The notes below the pieces were generated by a model. The model had not been told where the DNA came from, did not search any database, and saw only the letters and a program-made list of their open reading frames with translations. Of a DNA stretch of 64,000 bases, positions 11,062-22,160 are shown in pieces. Location: the NCBI GenBank assembly GCA_029851415.1, contig CM056741.1, positions 174,637,021 to 174,701,020 on the forward strand. The letters run 5' to 3'. Source of the DNA: Eretmocerus hayati (taxonomy: Eukaryota > Arthropoda > Insecta > Hymenoptera > Aphelinidae). The translations under genes were made by a program, and so were the position numbers. Position 1 is the stretch's first letter. Each line of letters starts with the position of its first letter.

Positions 11062-12020
11062 TTAACATGCAAACTTGAAGAAACTATGATTTAGAATAAG
11101 ACATATGATAATGTTGGACTTGCGCACGACAGAATAAACTATCAATACAGATTCTTTAAACAATGGTAATGCATGAATGAGTGTAAATGGCTTACATTCG
11201 TTGATGTTTCTTTCATTACTGTTGTTTTCGAAGAAGTCAATCGGATACTCCACGCTGTGCTTGTGAAGGTAGAATTGGTTCTGTACTGACGAATTATCTC
11301 GCTGGTACCAGAAGTCAATCAGCATCTCCCGATGCTTTTCGTTGAATCCAAATCGTGCGTCACGCTCTTGTAGGATATGCGCGAGATTGCCAAATGGTGA
11401 CTGATAACCTTGAGCTCGTAGGAGCTGCGGCAACAAGTCAGTTCGTAATTGCTGCCATTCTTGGGACCACAATGGGTACTGGTTGCCGGCATCTATGATT
11501 TCCATCGCATCTTGCCAACCCTGCTCAAGTTTCGAGCTCTCACTACTTCAGGAAATACCTGCTCAATCGGTATCGCACCTGGAACTGGACCTGGGGATGC
11601 GCGATCGCTTCCATCGTCATCGCTTGTGTCGCTACTATCGGGTAGAGGCATGTTTTGGTAATGGGAGTGGATCAATTCAGCCACGGCTGCGTGAGAGTGT
11701 TCTTCTCCTTCTTCGAAATCGCTGGTATACCTTCTCAACCCCGCGACAGCGTCTCGCAGAGAAATAGGATATATATCGGCAAGTCTCTCATGCATCGGAA
11801 GATCTTCCGCTTCAAGTTGTTCCACGGCAGGATGCCCCGCGACAACTTGTTCCGCCACGTCAGGGCCATCGCTAGCCCGAGAGTCCGATTCATCGACGAC
11901 CGCCCTTGAGTCATCGCAGGGCTCCCGGTCCTCATCATCTTCCGTGTCGACTGCGAACACGGATTCATCGTCGTCGTGGTTGTTATTTTTACCTGCTCCA
12001 TCATGACCCACTTGTGCTGT
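11062..12020 (-). CDS. Unrecognised acidic ORF, frame-disrupted or spliced
   Basis: The minus strand encodes a strongly acidic region (runs such as DTEDDEDREPCDDSR and SSDTSDDDGSD) in the frame ending at 11493. A second frame starts at an overlapping ATG (11505) and continues with MEIIDAGNQYPLWSQEWQQL to about 11196, where CGAAT|GTAAG is a credible donor. The frame switch at 11505 may be a 1-base indel, an unseen intron, or two fragments of one gene. The upstream boundary is the Copia fragment at about 12020. The region is GC-richer than its flanks. No domain is recognised. Confidence 0.35.
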
Positions 12021-12029
12021 AATTTTTTT

Positions 12030-13454
12030 GTGTACCCTTTTTGTGTACTGTCTGGCATCGATAATGTAGCCACTTGTCAGTGTTGTGTAGAGGACAATCA
12101 ACACCAGCTTTATGACCTCTGTGACGACACCTATGACAAGGATTTGAATCGTTCTCATTGTAGCTGACTCTATTGACTCTTGATTCGTTGCGTTGATTGC
12201 CATCAGATTCGGACTGAAACATGAATGATTTCATTTGATCTATATTCATTCTGATCTTGTTTTCGTTTTTCTTTATAAGATTCGTTTGTCTTAAATCTTC
12301 ATTCACTCCAGAGACTGCATGATAGAATAATGAACTCAATTCTTCATCATCCAAGGGTTTTGACTCGTTAGATGAATTATACTCTCTCACTAGAGATTCG
12401 AATCGTTCGCATCAGTCGAATACCTTCTCGTTTCGTTTCATTCGAATTTCATATAACTTTCCTTTGATAGTTACAGGATCTAAATTCAACTCTTTCCTTC
12501 TGAGTTCTTGAAGTTTGCTCAGATATTCTTTTGGATCTTGAATGTTAGTGATTCTACTATGATACTTTTCATCAATTCTATTCATGATTATGTCTCTGAC
12601 TTGATTCTTTCTTCGAATTCTTTGAGCCTCAGTAAATTCTCTAGGATTAGGAGAATCATCGTCAATAATATCTATCAAATCATAACTTCGTAATTCAGAC
12701 TTGAAATAGTCCAACCATAAATCGAAATTCATTTTTTCAGACAGTTTGTATTTTCTGTCAATAGGAATTTTCGATGTAAGTGAATCGTTTGTTAATTTTC
12801 CTACGAGAATTGATTTCAGTGTCTCTTCTAGATTCAAAGAATCATGAGTCGTGGTTAAATTTTGTAGGTTATTTACCTGTTCAGTTAGAGTCGTTTGATT
12901 CATTTGAATCGTTGAAGAGTCGTTGGTTGCACTCGTGCTTGGTTGATGAGTGCGAATCGTTGAAGAATCTTGAGTTGCACTCGTGCTCGGTCTTTGATCA
13001 GTGCGAATCGAAGAATCTTGAGTTGCTCTGGTACCTGGTTGAATCGTTGTGGAATCTTGAGACGGGCGATTTATTTGAGAACTTTGTTGACCCACGTTGA
13101 GTCTTTTCAATTCTTCAGTTTCCTTCTCAATTTCAGCTCGTCTCAAACGCATTCTTTCGATATCAGCACTCAGCTTCAGACTTTCATTCAACTTGTCAAC
13201 AACTTCGCTGGATTTTTCGACCAATTTTTTATGAGTAGTAAGAGCAGAACTGAAATCCCTCGCTGCATCTCTGAATGTAAGTACGAAATCCGTAGAAATG
13301 TTGATCGTACCAGGAACATACGTGGTCTGTCTATCTCTTGACGTAGAACCAGTATTCATACTCTTATTTGGCGTTGACATATTCATTGGTCTCGAGTTCA
13401 ATTCAGGTGGAATCGTAGAATCTTCTTCTTGATTCTTAGGGTCCTTATTATTTG
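12030..13454 (-). pseudogene. Copia-type Gag, truncated, one in-frame stop
   Basis: Reading from a probable splice acceptor at 13456-13455, the frame gives a helical N-terminal region (DIERMRLRRAEIEKETEEL), then three tandem copies of a TQDSSTIRTHQPSTSA-type repeat. The Copia gag core follows (NFDLWLDYFKSELRSYDLID and IDEKYHSRITNIQDPKEYL). A TGA at 12414-12412 interrupts the frame, which resumes through a zinc-knuckle region (CHRCRHRGHKAGVDC). Homology to the second element's gag ends around 12030. The Ser/Thr repeat expansion is absent from the second element. Confidence 0.8.
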
Positions 13455-13688
13455 CTGTAAAAAATATTCGTGACTCATTATCTGGATTTTTTATTTGTGT
13501 CAGGCCTGACTATTTTGATTCTTAGATTCTTCTTCATAAGTTTATTCACAATCATCTCAAGAAACTTAGAAATTCTTTAACTTTTCACAGCTTACAGAAT
13601 TTATCAGATGGCTTGATCTAAGAACTCATTTTCATGAACACATCAAAATTTAGATGAAATAAAAGAAAGTTTTAAATATGAATCTTAC

Positions 13689-13758
13689 TTTTCTCTTGAT
13701 CATTTCGAGATTCTTCTACTTCCATCGTTTCAATCTGACGAGCTTCATTTGGATCCAT
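13689..13758 (-). CDS. Copia leader exon, element 1
   Basis: Starts MDPNEARQIETMEVEESRN and ends in phase 1 at a strong donor (GAAAA|GTAAGA). Joining to the acceptor before 13454 keeps the gag frame. The frame is open further upstream to another ATG at 13887. The second Copia copy has the same arrangement, which supports real splicing. Confidence 0.5.
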
Positions 13759-14598
13759 AATAACATCTGAAATGTTAGAGGATTGTTCCGATCCGCTCAA
13801 GATCTCGTTATTTTGTTGGATTTCTTTATCAGCAATCTTAACCGGGATATGAAACAGAATTGAAATGATTCGTGAATATTCGTCCAAGATTCGTATGTTT
13901 TCTAGATTCTTTCAATTGGATTCTTTTACCAGATATAACTTTCAATAATGTTTCATACTTCCGAGTTAATAGAAAATGCACTGCGATTTTCAGAAAAAAC
14001 TAAGAAGCGGAAGTTTTTGACTCATTTGCCGCATATGCACTCATACGTGCACCTCTCTAGGATATTACCAAGCACTGCTGTGATAAAATCCAGATTTGGG
14101 TTGCGCACACATATATGAGCACTGTAAGCAACTTCGTCACAAACTTCTGAATCAACTACAAAAATTCGCCGAACATCAAGTTTCAATATGTAATTGATCC
14201 CCGGAATCCAAATTTTAATTGAACCTAGGAAATTTTATTTCAAATTTCGACCATAATAAAATCTACCAAAATTCAATAAAATATTTGGATATTTGTCAAA
14301 TTCTGCCAATTCATAGATTCTTGAATCGTAGACTCTTGATTCATTGAACCGGTTATATGATAACACGAACATCAATGCATCATATATATATATCAAGGGC
14401 ATGTGAAAGCCGACTTTTACCGACCGAGCGTACCGTCCTAAGAGTAAGGGAGGTTGGTTTAGATATCCTATATATGTCATAAGGAAGGGGGCGGAGGGGT
14501 GTTATGAATAGGAGAGAATGTAAATCGACATTCAGCCAACTTATCAGTCGCAATACGACCTGATATGAATAGATAGCTGAATCTCCATGCTCGAGTCT

Positions 14599-14606
14599 AT
14601 GCTTAT
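14599..14606 (+). repeat. Target-site duplication, left (ATGCTTAT)
   Basis: Identical to 21843-21850 and directly abutting the terminal inverted repeat. Confidence 0.8.
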
Positions 14607-16047
14607 TAGGGTGTCCGTTATTTCCCAAGTTGGACACGAGGCTTAGGTCGCCTCCTAGGTCGTCTTGTCATCACCAAAAAATGGTATCCCAACCACGACC
14701 GATGCGAAAATCGACCTTTAAACCGTGCCTCTAGAGTTAGAGGCTTTTTCACATGGATAGTCAAGTGTAACTTTCCTGAGGTGCTTGAACACTCGTAACT
14801 ATTGGACACCAACGCCTGAATACGAGTTTGAACATCATCATAGGTACGGTTTTCGACGTAAAATTTCATGCTAAATTCGAATCCAATCTCAGTTTCACCC
14901 TAAAAGAGTGACAGAACTAGTGATTTTATGCTTTTCGAGGAAGAAATGGACTTTTCTACACAAAAACGCCCTCATTTTTGTTGTTTCCGTCCTCCTGAGA
15001 GATACGGGTGTCTTGAAAAGATCATATCCCATGTGAGATTCTATGCGAGACTTGAATTGATTGTTGGTTTTTACCTAGGAGAGTCGCCAGACTCACTGAT
15101 TAATGTTTTTCGAGGAGGAAGAAGTGGTTGTACGTAAAAAAGCTTCCATTTTGGCTGTTTCCAACCTCCTCAAAGCTTCGGATATCTTGATACAATCATC
15201 TCCTTCGTTAATCTGCACGCTCGATCGATATTTATTGGTATTTCTCTCTTAAAAGAGTCACCAGTCTGGCTAACTGATGATTTTCGAGTAGGAAATGGGG
15301 TTTCCTGTGGGTTAAACCCCACCTCACTGGCATTTCTGACCTCCTGAGAGCTACCGACATCTCACAAAGATCGTCCCTCGCTTGGAATTCTATGTTGATT
15401 TGAAGTTCGTTGTTAGTTTTACCCAAGAAAAATCACCAGAGCAGCTAGTTGATGAGTTTCGAGGAGAAAATGAATTTTTCCCGCCTGGAATCCCCCATTT
15501 TACCGCAGTTCTCGACCTCCCAAGTGCTAGAGCCGTCTCAGCACTCTCATATTCAAAATAAATTGTACTCTAGATTCAAATCTATTATCATGTCACCCTC
15601 AAAAAAGCCATCAGATTAGCTTATCGATGTTATTCCCCACAAAAAAGGAACTTCTCGTATTGAAACTGCAAAATTGTCACTGTGCGCAGACAACTGACAG
15701 CAACGGGTGGCTAGAGGCGACCACTTGAGGTCGAAGATATCCAAGTTTGTTCGATTAATTGCCCATTATCCATGACAATAATACCCGATCAATAAAAGTA
15801 AAATTCAACGTCGAACCGTTTTTCACTCATTTTCGGCATCGGAATACTTTCTTTGGTGAGAAACCAATAACAGATGTAATCGCTGAGGACCTAGATGATT
15901 GCAATCCATCGTGCAAATTCCAGTGATAGATATTCAAGCACACCAGTACGCCTCATTTACTTTCCCGGATCTGATGCGTCCTGATCATAGAAATATCACG
16001 AATAGAGGACCGCAGGTATAGGTTTGCCCGTAAGTGGCGCAGAATCT

Positions 16048-16082
<35 letters not shown>

Positions 16083-16086
<4 letters not shown>

Positions 16087-17783
16087 ATTGATTGATATCC
16101 TTTATTTGCTCAGAGGCAAAAATTAAAAATTCTGTTACATATGGTACATATGTCACTCATAATAAATATATATCACATTCGTGAAATTTGTCGTTTTGGT
16201 CAAGGACATTGTATTATCACATCAAGTGACTAGTCATTTTGAAGCACTGCAAGGTGCGTAGAAAGTCAAATTACACTATTTCTTATACAGGTAAAGATAG
16301 CAAAAAAGGAGCAAGAAAATATAAAACATTTTTGTACATATAAAAGGACAGTGGGCTCGGAAAATTATCACAGATGTTTCAGTCAATGGCGGGAAGGCCA
16401 TGCATAACTAAGTTATAATTAAAAGCCTAATCGGAAAGAGCCCAAGCCTATCAGAGGTTAAAGTATTGTTTGTTATCCACATCAATCCTCTGGGATGGTT
16501 GTGATAAGAGAAACTCTTTCAAAGCTTCTTTGAAAAATGAGATCTTCTGAATTTGCCGAATGCCTGAAGGGAGAAAGTTCCAAAAGTGAGCGCATTGAAC
16601 TTGGAAAGATCTTCTTCCATATTCAAGTCTCACTTTGGGGACTTTGAGTTCCTGCTCTTGTGCATCTCCCCGCACGGGGCGCTCGGATTGGTGCCTGGTA
16701 AACATTGCAGACAGGTAACCAGGTTCCCTCATGTGCATGATCTTATACATGATGATGCCTGCAAAGTACATTCGCCGCGAATCAGTACGCAGCCAATTCA
16801 AGTTTTCCCTGAACGGAGTGATGTGCTCATCTCTCCTAAGATCAAAGATGTATCTCACAAATGAGTTGTTTAGTCTTTGTAGCCGTTGCCGCTGTTCGTC
16901 TGTGGCGTCAAGATACACGACCGTACAATAGTCTAGATGGGGTTGTACTAACGCCTCGACCAGTCGAACTCGGAGAGTCCCGGTGATGCATGCCCTGAAG
17001 AACCGCAAACCGTACAGGGCCCTGTTGACTTTCTTCGTCACTTGATTTATTTGCGGTTTCCACGATAATTCGCTGTCTAATACAACACCAAGACTCACGA
17101 CTGTGTCACTGAAAGGAACGAAAACTCCATCCTGTATCTCAACACCTGGCAAATCCATCCTTTTCAGATCCTTGACATTCCTCTCGGAAGAGAAAAAGAT
17201 TGCCTTGGTTTTACCAGCGTTGAGACGCAGGCCGGAGCCCATAGCCCAATCAGCAACCAGTCGTCCGATTTCTCCCAGTCGAGCGATGCCCTCCCTGATC
17301 TTATTTTTCTCGATTTGGAGATAAATTTGGAGGTCATCAGCGTAAAAGAGATGATCTACCGACTTTCCGTTCAGTAGCCCAGGCAAGTCATTGACGTACA
17401 AACTAAAGAGTAAGGGCCCGAGAACAGAACCCTGCGGAACACCCAGATTGGTTGCGAGCCAATCAGATTTACCATTCTTGGAGGTGACTAGCTGGGTGCG
17501 ACCTTGTAAATATGATTTGATCCACAGGAGTGCCGAACGCGAGAAACCAAGTTGTCGCAGTTTACTCAGAAGTTTTGTTGGTGATATCGTGTCAAAGGCT
17601 TTGCTGAAGTCGAAGAGTAGTAAAAGGGTGATCTTCTTCCTATCTATACCTAGTCTGATGTCATCAGTCAATTTCAGCAAAGCTGTCTGGGTACTGTGGT
17701 GTTGTCTGAAACCAGCCTGGAAGCCATCTAATAATTTTTCTTTCTTCAAGTACTCCGTGATTTGGTCGTGTGCAATCTTTTCG
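16083..17783 (-). mobile_element. 5'-truncated non-LTR retrotransposon (CR1/jockey-like) inserted in a GA repeat
   Basis: Begins at the RT domain (EKIAHDQITEYL is the first readable sequence next to the GA run) and ends in a 3' UTR with AATAAA (plus-strand TTTATT at 16101) and a short tail of TCAA-type repeats. (GA)n tracts lie at both ends (16050-16082 and 17784-17806). The uninterrupted right arm of the host palindrome has only a short CT run at the matching point, so the LINE landed in a microsatellite inside the left arm. Confidence 0.85.
16451..17749 (-). CDS. Reverse transcriptase fragment of a non-LTR retrotransposon
   Basis: A 432-codon frame with no internal stop shows non-LTR RT motifs in order: GFQAGFRQHHSTQTALL (residues about 9-25), LLLFDFSKAFDTISPTKL (about 43-60), GVPQGSVLGPLLFSLYVNDL (about 103-122) and the catalytic FYADDLQIY (about 134-142). 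A thumb and C-terminal region follow (NSFVRYIFDLRRDEHITPF). The upstream endonuclease and the N terminus of RT are missing. Overall resemblance is to CR1/jockey-type elements; the exact clade is not certain. As a 5' truncation it cannot be autonomous, although the remaining frame is clean and therefore fairly young. Confidence 0.85.
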   Translation of the reverse strand: MKKEKLLDGFQAGFRQHHSTQTALLKLTDDIRLGIDRKKITLLLLFDFSKAFDTISPTKLLSKLRQLGFSRSALLWIKSYLQGRTQLVTSKNGKSDWLATNLGVPQGSVLGPLLFSLYVNDLPGLLNGKSVDHLFYADDLQIYLQIEKNKIREGIARLGEIGRLVADWAMGSGLRLNAGKTKAIFFSSERNVKDLKRMDLPGVEIQDGVFVPFSDTVVSLGVVLDSELSWKPQINQVTKKVNRALYGLRFFRACITGTLRVRLVEALVQPHLDYCTVVYLDATDEQRQRLQRLNNSFVRYIFDLRRDEHITPFRENLNWLRTDSRRMYFAGIIMYKIMHMREPGYLSAMFTRHQSERPVRGDAQEQELKVPKVRLEYGRRSFQVQCAHFWNFLPSGIRQIQKISFFKEALKEFLLSQPSQRIDVDNKQYFNL

Positions 17784-18003
17784 AGAGAGAGAGAGAGAGA
17801 GAGACAGCTGATCGGAGCCCTTCCTCAATATAGGTATACGCTAGGTTGCGCGATGAGCGTCCTCGCGTCAACACAAGCGGTGGCGCGCAGCCGGTACAAA
17901 ATTTTTGCGAATCGCTGGCAGTACTGAATGCTTGGATGAAATGATTTGGGAATTTCTATACACATTCTGAAACAGCAGTGCTTCCATGCGGTCGGAAGTT
18001 TGG

Positions 18004-18230
18004 GATGAAAGAAAATACCGCAAAAATTAGAAGAATTATGGAAATTGATACACATTTAGGATTTTTCAATAACAAGCGTATAGTTTTCAACATGCGAGGA
18101 AATATTCCAGTTTCCAATTATATCAAAAGTCGAAGCGCAGAAGTTGTTCATAAGGGTCTCATTGATGTTATCCTCAAAGTTCAGGTTGAACAAAGCAATG
18201 GAAAAAAAGTTACAGTATTTTTCGTGTTTG
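18004..18230 (+). CDS. Unrecognised conserved ORF, inner left arm of the foldback element
   Basis: The plus-strand frame contains FNMRGNIPVSNYIKSRSAEV followed by VHKGLIDVILKVQVE. The inverted partner at 18264-18593 encodes FDMRGNFSVFDYMKSRSGKV and VQKGLVDVILKIQVE in the corresponding frame. Both stay open with largely conservative differences, hinting that the frame was once under selection. Domain unknown; both may be remnants of a captured or transposon-encoded gene. Confidence 0.4.
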
Positions 18231-18263
18231 GGTCTCGAGCGGCTGCCGAGTCCGAGTTTGAGT

Positions 18264-18593
18264 TCACCACGTCTCGCAAAAAGTTGTCACTGTAATTTCT
18301 ATAACTTCTCTCCTATCGCTTGATTCAACCTGAATTTTGAGGATGACATCAACGAGACCCTTTTGAACAACTTTCCCGCTTCGACTTTTCATATAATCAA
18401 AAACTGAAAAATTCCCTCGCATGTCGAAAATTTCGCTTGTCATTGAAAAATCTGTAGAAATGTATCGATTTTCAATGATTTTTCTATTTTCTCCGGTACT
18501 TTCCCCATCACAAACTTTTGACCGCATGGAAGCACTGCTACTTGAGACTGTGTATAGAAATTTCCAAGTAGTTGTAGTTGCAGCGATTTGCAA
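18264..18593 (-). CDS. Unrecognised conserved ORF, inner right arm of the foldback element
   Basis: A 109-codon frame, the inverted partner of the ORF at 18004-18230. It contains TTTWKFLYTVSSSSASMRSK, then FDMRGNFSVFDYMKSRSGKV. It lies at the very centre of the palindrome. No recognised family. Confidence 0.4.
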   Translation of the reverse strand: MQIAATTTTWKFLYTVSSSSASMRSKVCDGESTGENRKIIENRYISTDFSMTSEIFDMRGNFSVFDYMKSRSGKVVQKGLVDVILKIQVESSDRREVIEITVTTFCETW

Positions 18594-19350
18594 AAATTTT
18601 GTACCGGCCGCGCGCCACCGTTTGTGTTGACGCGAGGACGCTCACCGCGCAACGTAGCATATACCTATATTTTGGAAGGGCTCCGATCGACTGTCTCTCT
18701 CTCGCAGCGATTCCGCGCCACTTACGGGCAGGCCTATACCTTCGGTTCTCTATTCGTAATATCTCTATGATCAGGACGCATCAGATCGGGGAAAGTAAAT
18801 GAGGCGTACTGGTGTGCTTGAATATCTATCGCTGAAGGTTGCACGATGGATTGCAATTATCTAGGTCCTCAGCGATCACATCTGTTATTCGTTCCTCACC
18901 AAAGAAAGTATTCCGATGCCGAAAATGAGTGAAAAACGGTTCGGCGTAGAAATTTACTTCTAGGAAAATGAATCGATCGGGTAGTTTTTGTCATGGACGA
19001 TGGGCAATTAATCGAATAAACTTGAATACCTTCGACCTCAAGTGGTCGCCTCGAGCCACCCGTTGCTGTCAGTTGTCTGCGGACAGTGAAAATTTTGTAG
19101 TCTCAATACGGGAAGCTCCATTTTTGTGTGAGAGAACATCGGTAAGCTAATCTGATGGCCTATTTGACGGTGAGATGATAATAGATTTGAATCTAGAGTA
19201 CTATTCATGTTGAATATGAGATTGTTGAGACGGCTTCAGCACTCAGGAGGTCAAGAACTGCGGTAACGCGGGGATTTTCAGGCGGAAAAAATTCATTTTC
19301 TCCTCGAAAATCATCAACTAGCTGCTCTGGTGATTTTTCTTGGGTAAAAC

Positions 19351-21029
19351 CTTACGGAGAATATCACCGAGGATATTAACCTGGGCGAATAACCTAGGGT
19401 ATTATATACCTATGTGCTATCCTAAGTCCCAGACTAGGATATTATCCTAGGATATTGCCCTAGGTTTTTCACCCGTCAATTTCCGGCATTCACCCAGGAT
19501 AATTACCTCTGGTGATTCGTCTCCCCGATTCTCAGTAGAGGGTTACGAAATCATGGAATCCCCAGTATGACACTTCGCTCGTGGTCGTCATCGATATAAC
19601 CTATCGCACGACGTAACCTCTCCTTCCCACCCACAGCAGGCTTTGTGAGAATCGACTCGAGTAGCCCACTTAATTCTCCTGCAGATTTAAAGACACCCCC
19701 AAAACTGTCCCGAGTTTGTCATCTATCTCTCACGCACAGCCACCTGAGGTGATCTAGAGGGTGATCCATTTGATAGGCTAGTTTATAGTCTAGCTTATTA
19801 TCCACCAAACCGATTCGAGTTAATGAGACAGAATTTCCTGAAATATCCTAAGATAATAGCCTTAGATGAATAGCCTAGGATAAAATCAATTTTTATTTTG
19901 AATTTAAGATAAAATACTTCAGGATTTGAAATGAAAATCGATTCTGCGGTAATATTCTCCTTCTTTCTTACCTACTCTCAGTTGATTGAGCACAAATTCA
20001 TCATAAATTCAATTTTTGTAGCTCAAATCGGGCTAATGGTGCATCGCCTGTATTACTGGACTTTGGGCTAGTGGCTAAAGTCCTCGACTTGTAACCTGAA
20101 GGTCGTGGGTTCGATCCCGAGCAAATGCATCTTGAGCCCCAAACCTCGGAAACGAAATGTTGTATCGTAAGAACTGAATTTTCTGTTTGATCGGAGCTAG
20201 AGAATCGCCTAGAAATTGATCAAGAAGTCAGAAAAAATTTCCTCAAATAATTATTTTTCCGATCTTTCGATTCAATAATTTTACCTAGTTGGACGTGCCC
20301 ACTTATTGTAATGTAGGTAGTTACTAGGTGGGCAGAACTTACATGAAACGAGAATCGAATTTAATGATTAATTTGTATTTAATCAACTAGAAGTGGGTGA
20401 AGAAGGACGAGAACATGATCGCGGAACTGGTCTTCATTTTGAACCCTTAATTAGTTTATTTAGAATTCAAAATAAAATCGATTTCATCCTAGGCTATTAT
20501 CCCAGGATTTTATCGAAGGCTATTATATATTTTATCCTAGAATACATACAGAAATTTTGGCTCACTCACTCGGATCGGTTTTGTGGATAATGAGCTAGAC
20601 TATAAACTAGACCATTAGATGGATCACCCACTGGATCACCTCAGGTGACTGTGCGTAAGAGATAGGTAACAATTTCGGAATGGTTTCGTGGTCGGATTCA
20701 AATGTGCAGGAGAATCAAGTGAATCACTCGAGTCGATTCCCACAAAGTCTACTGTGAGTGGGAAGAAGAGATTACGTTGTGCGAGAGGGTGTACTGACGA
20801 CGACCACGAGTGGCGTGCCATATTGGGAATTTCATGATTTCATAACCCTATAATCACAATTTGGAAGACGAATCACCAGAAGTAAGATGAATGCCAAAGA
20901 TTGACGGGTGAAAAACCTAGGGTAATATCCTAGGATAATATCCTAGTCTGTCACCTAGGAAATCATCTAGGTGGATACCCTGGGTTATTCGCCCAGATTA
21001 ATATCCTCGGTGATTTTTTCCTGTAAGGG
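19351..21029. mobile_element. 1.7-kb palindromic element nested in the right arm
   Basis: Terminal inverted repeats start CTTACGGAGAATATCACC at the left and (CC)CTTACAGGAAAAAATCACC at the right, then share GAGGATATTAA and GGGCGAATAACC. The direct repeat AAAAC flanks it (19346-19350, 21030-21034). The intact left arm of the host palindrome reads straight through this point, proving insertion. The inside is rich in CCTAGGATAATA-type microrepeats and is itself a foldback, containing a tRNA-like segment. Confidence 0.75.
20058..20130 (+). ncRNA. tRNA-like (SINE-head) segment
   Basis: An A-box-like GGGCTAGTGG (20065) and a perfect B-box GGTTCGATCC (20108) are correctly spaced, with CTTGTAA at the anticodon-loop position (TGT, Thr-like). 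Acceptor and T stems pair poorly, so this is probably a tRNA-derived SINE head or a tRNA relic, not a working tRNA. Confidence 0.4.
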
Positions 21030-21842
21030 AAAACTAACGATGAACTTGGATCCAACATAAAATTCCACGCGAGGGACGATCTTTGTGAGATGTCGGTAGC
21101 TCTCAGGAGGTCAGGAATTTCAGTGAGGTGGGGTTTAACCCGCGGGAAACCCCGTTCCCTACTCGAAAATCATCAGTTAGCCAGACTGGTGACTCTTCTA
21201 AGAGAGAAATAGCAATGAATATTGATCGAGCGTGCAGATTCACGTAGGACATGATTGGATCAAGATATCCGTAGCTTTCAGGAGGTTGGAAACAGTCAAA
21301 TTGGAAGCTCTTTTGCGCAAAACCACTTCTTACTCCTCGAAAAAGATTAATCAGTGAGTCTGGCGACTCTCCACGGTAAAAACCAACAATCAATTCAAGT
21401 CTCGCATACAATATTACATGGGATATGATTTTTTCAAGACATCCGTAGCTCTCAGGAAGACGGAAATAACAGAAATAAGAGCGTTTTGTGTAGAAAAGTC
21501 CATTTTCTCCTCAAAAAGCATCGATTGACTAGTCTTTTCACTCTTTAAGGGTGGAACTAACATCGGATTCCCATTTAGCATAGAATTTTACGTCAAAAAC
21601 AGCACCGTTGACGATGTTTAAACTCGTATTGAGGAGTTGGTGGCCAATAGCCACGAGTGCTCGAGCACCTCAAAAAAGCTACGCTGGAATATCCATGTGA
21701 AAAAGCCCCTGACTCTAGAAGCACGGTTTGAAGGTCGACTTTCGCACCGGTCGTGGTTGGGATACCATTTTTTGGTGATGACAAGACGATCTAGGAAGCG
21801 ACCTAAGCCTCGCGCCCAACTTGGGAAATAACGGACACCCTA

Positions 21843-21850
21843 ATGCTTAT
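21843..21850 (+). repeat. Target-site duplication, right (ATGCTTAT)
   Basis: Identical to 14599-14606; follows the terminal CGGACACCCTA. Confidence 0.8.
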
Positions 21851-21950
21851 TGATACATACATAGACTCATGACTGAAAAGCTATCTGCAAGGTATACTGA
21901 TGATGGAGATGAATGTATACTGGTGCGAAAAATAAAGGTTCCCGTTCACA

Positions 21951-22160
21951 TTTTTTATATACTTGCAAGTATATTTTTTATGTGACATCTAGTGATAACT
22001 CTGTTGGGGCTCACATTTCGTATATACTTGCATTCAAGTATATTTTTTATGTGACATCTAATGATAATTCTGCTGGAACTCACATTTTGTATATACTTGC
22101 ATTCAAGTATATTATTCATGTGGCATTTTTGTTGAACGATCACTTTCACTCTTGAAAACA
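21951..22160. repeat. Three-copy tandem repeat, about 65-68 bp, each with a small hairpin
   Basis: Each unit starts TATATACTTGCATTCAAGTA (the first copy lacks four central bases), then TTTTTATGTGACATCTA and GATAA. TACTTG and CAAGTA can pair within each unit. A separate two-copy block with CACATTTTTGTACTA follows at 22161-22200. Confidence 0.75.

Larger units (their letters stand above)
12020..14598 (-). mobile_element. Copia element, 5' fragment (leader plus gag)
   Basis: The sequence is collinear with the leader and gag of the Copia element at 24037-33103. It shares the leader exon position, the intron with its palindrome, the gag core and the non-coding leader (compare 14000-14220 with 31430-31650). 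It lacks protease, integrase and RT, and is truncated near 12020, where unrelated acidic ORF sequence begins. Its upstream side is interrupted by the foldback transposon starting at 14607. Confidence 0.8.
14607..21842. mobile_element. 7.2-kb foldback DNA transposon with 8-bp target duplication (hAT-like)
   Basis: The termini are inverted repeats starting TAGGGTGTCCGTTATTTCCC at both ends, flanked by the direct repeat ATGCTTAT (14599-14606 and 21843-21850). The whole element is a palindrome centred near 18245. The left arm is 14607-16050 plus 17784-18245; the right arm is 18245-21842. Two later insertions break the symmetry: a LINE in the left arm and a palindromic element (19351-21029) in the right. 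Removing both leaves about 3.8 kb with arms of about 1.9 kb. An 8-bp duplication and TAGGG-type ends suit hAT, but no transposase is seen, so the superfamily is inference. It appears to have landed in the leader of the Copia fragment. Confidence 0.8.

Noticed and set aside
12508..13341. Plus-strand ORFs over the gag fragment
   Set aside because: They are antisense shadows of the Copia gag and have no protein signature.
20058..20130. Functional tRNA-Thr gene
   Set aside because: A and B boxes are present, but the acceptor and T stems do not pair properly and the sequence lies inside a transposon.
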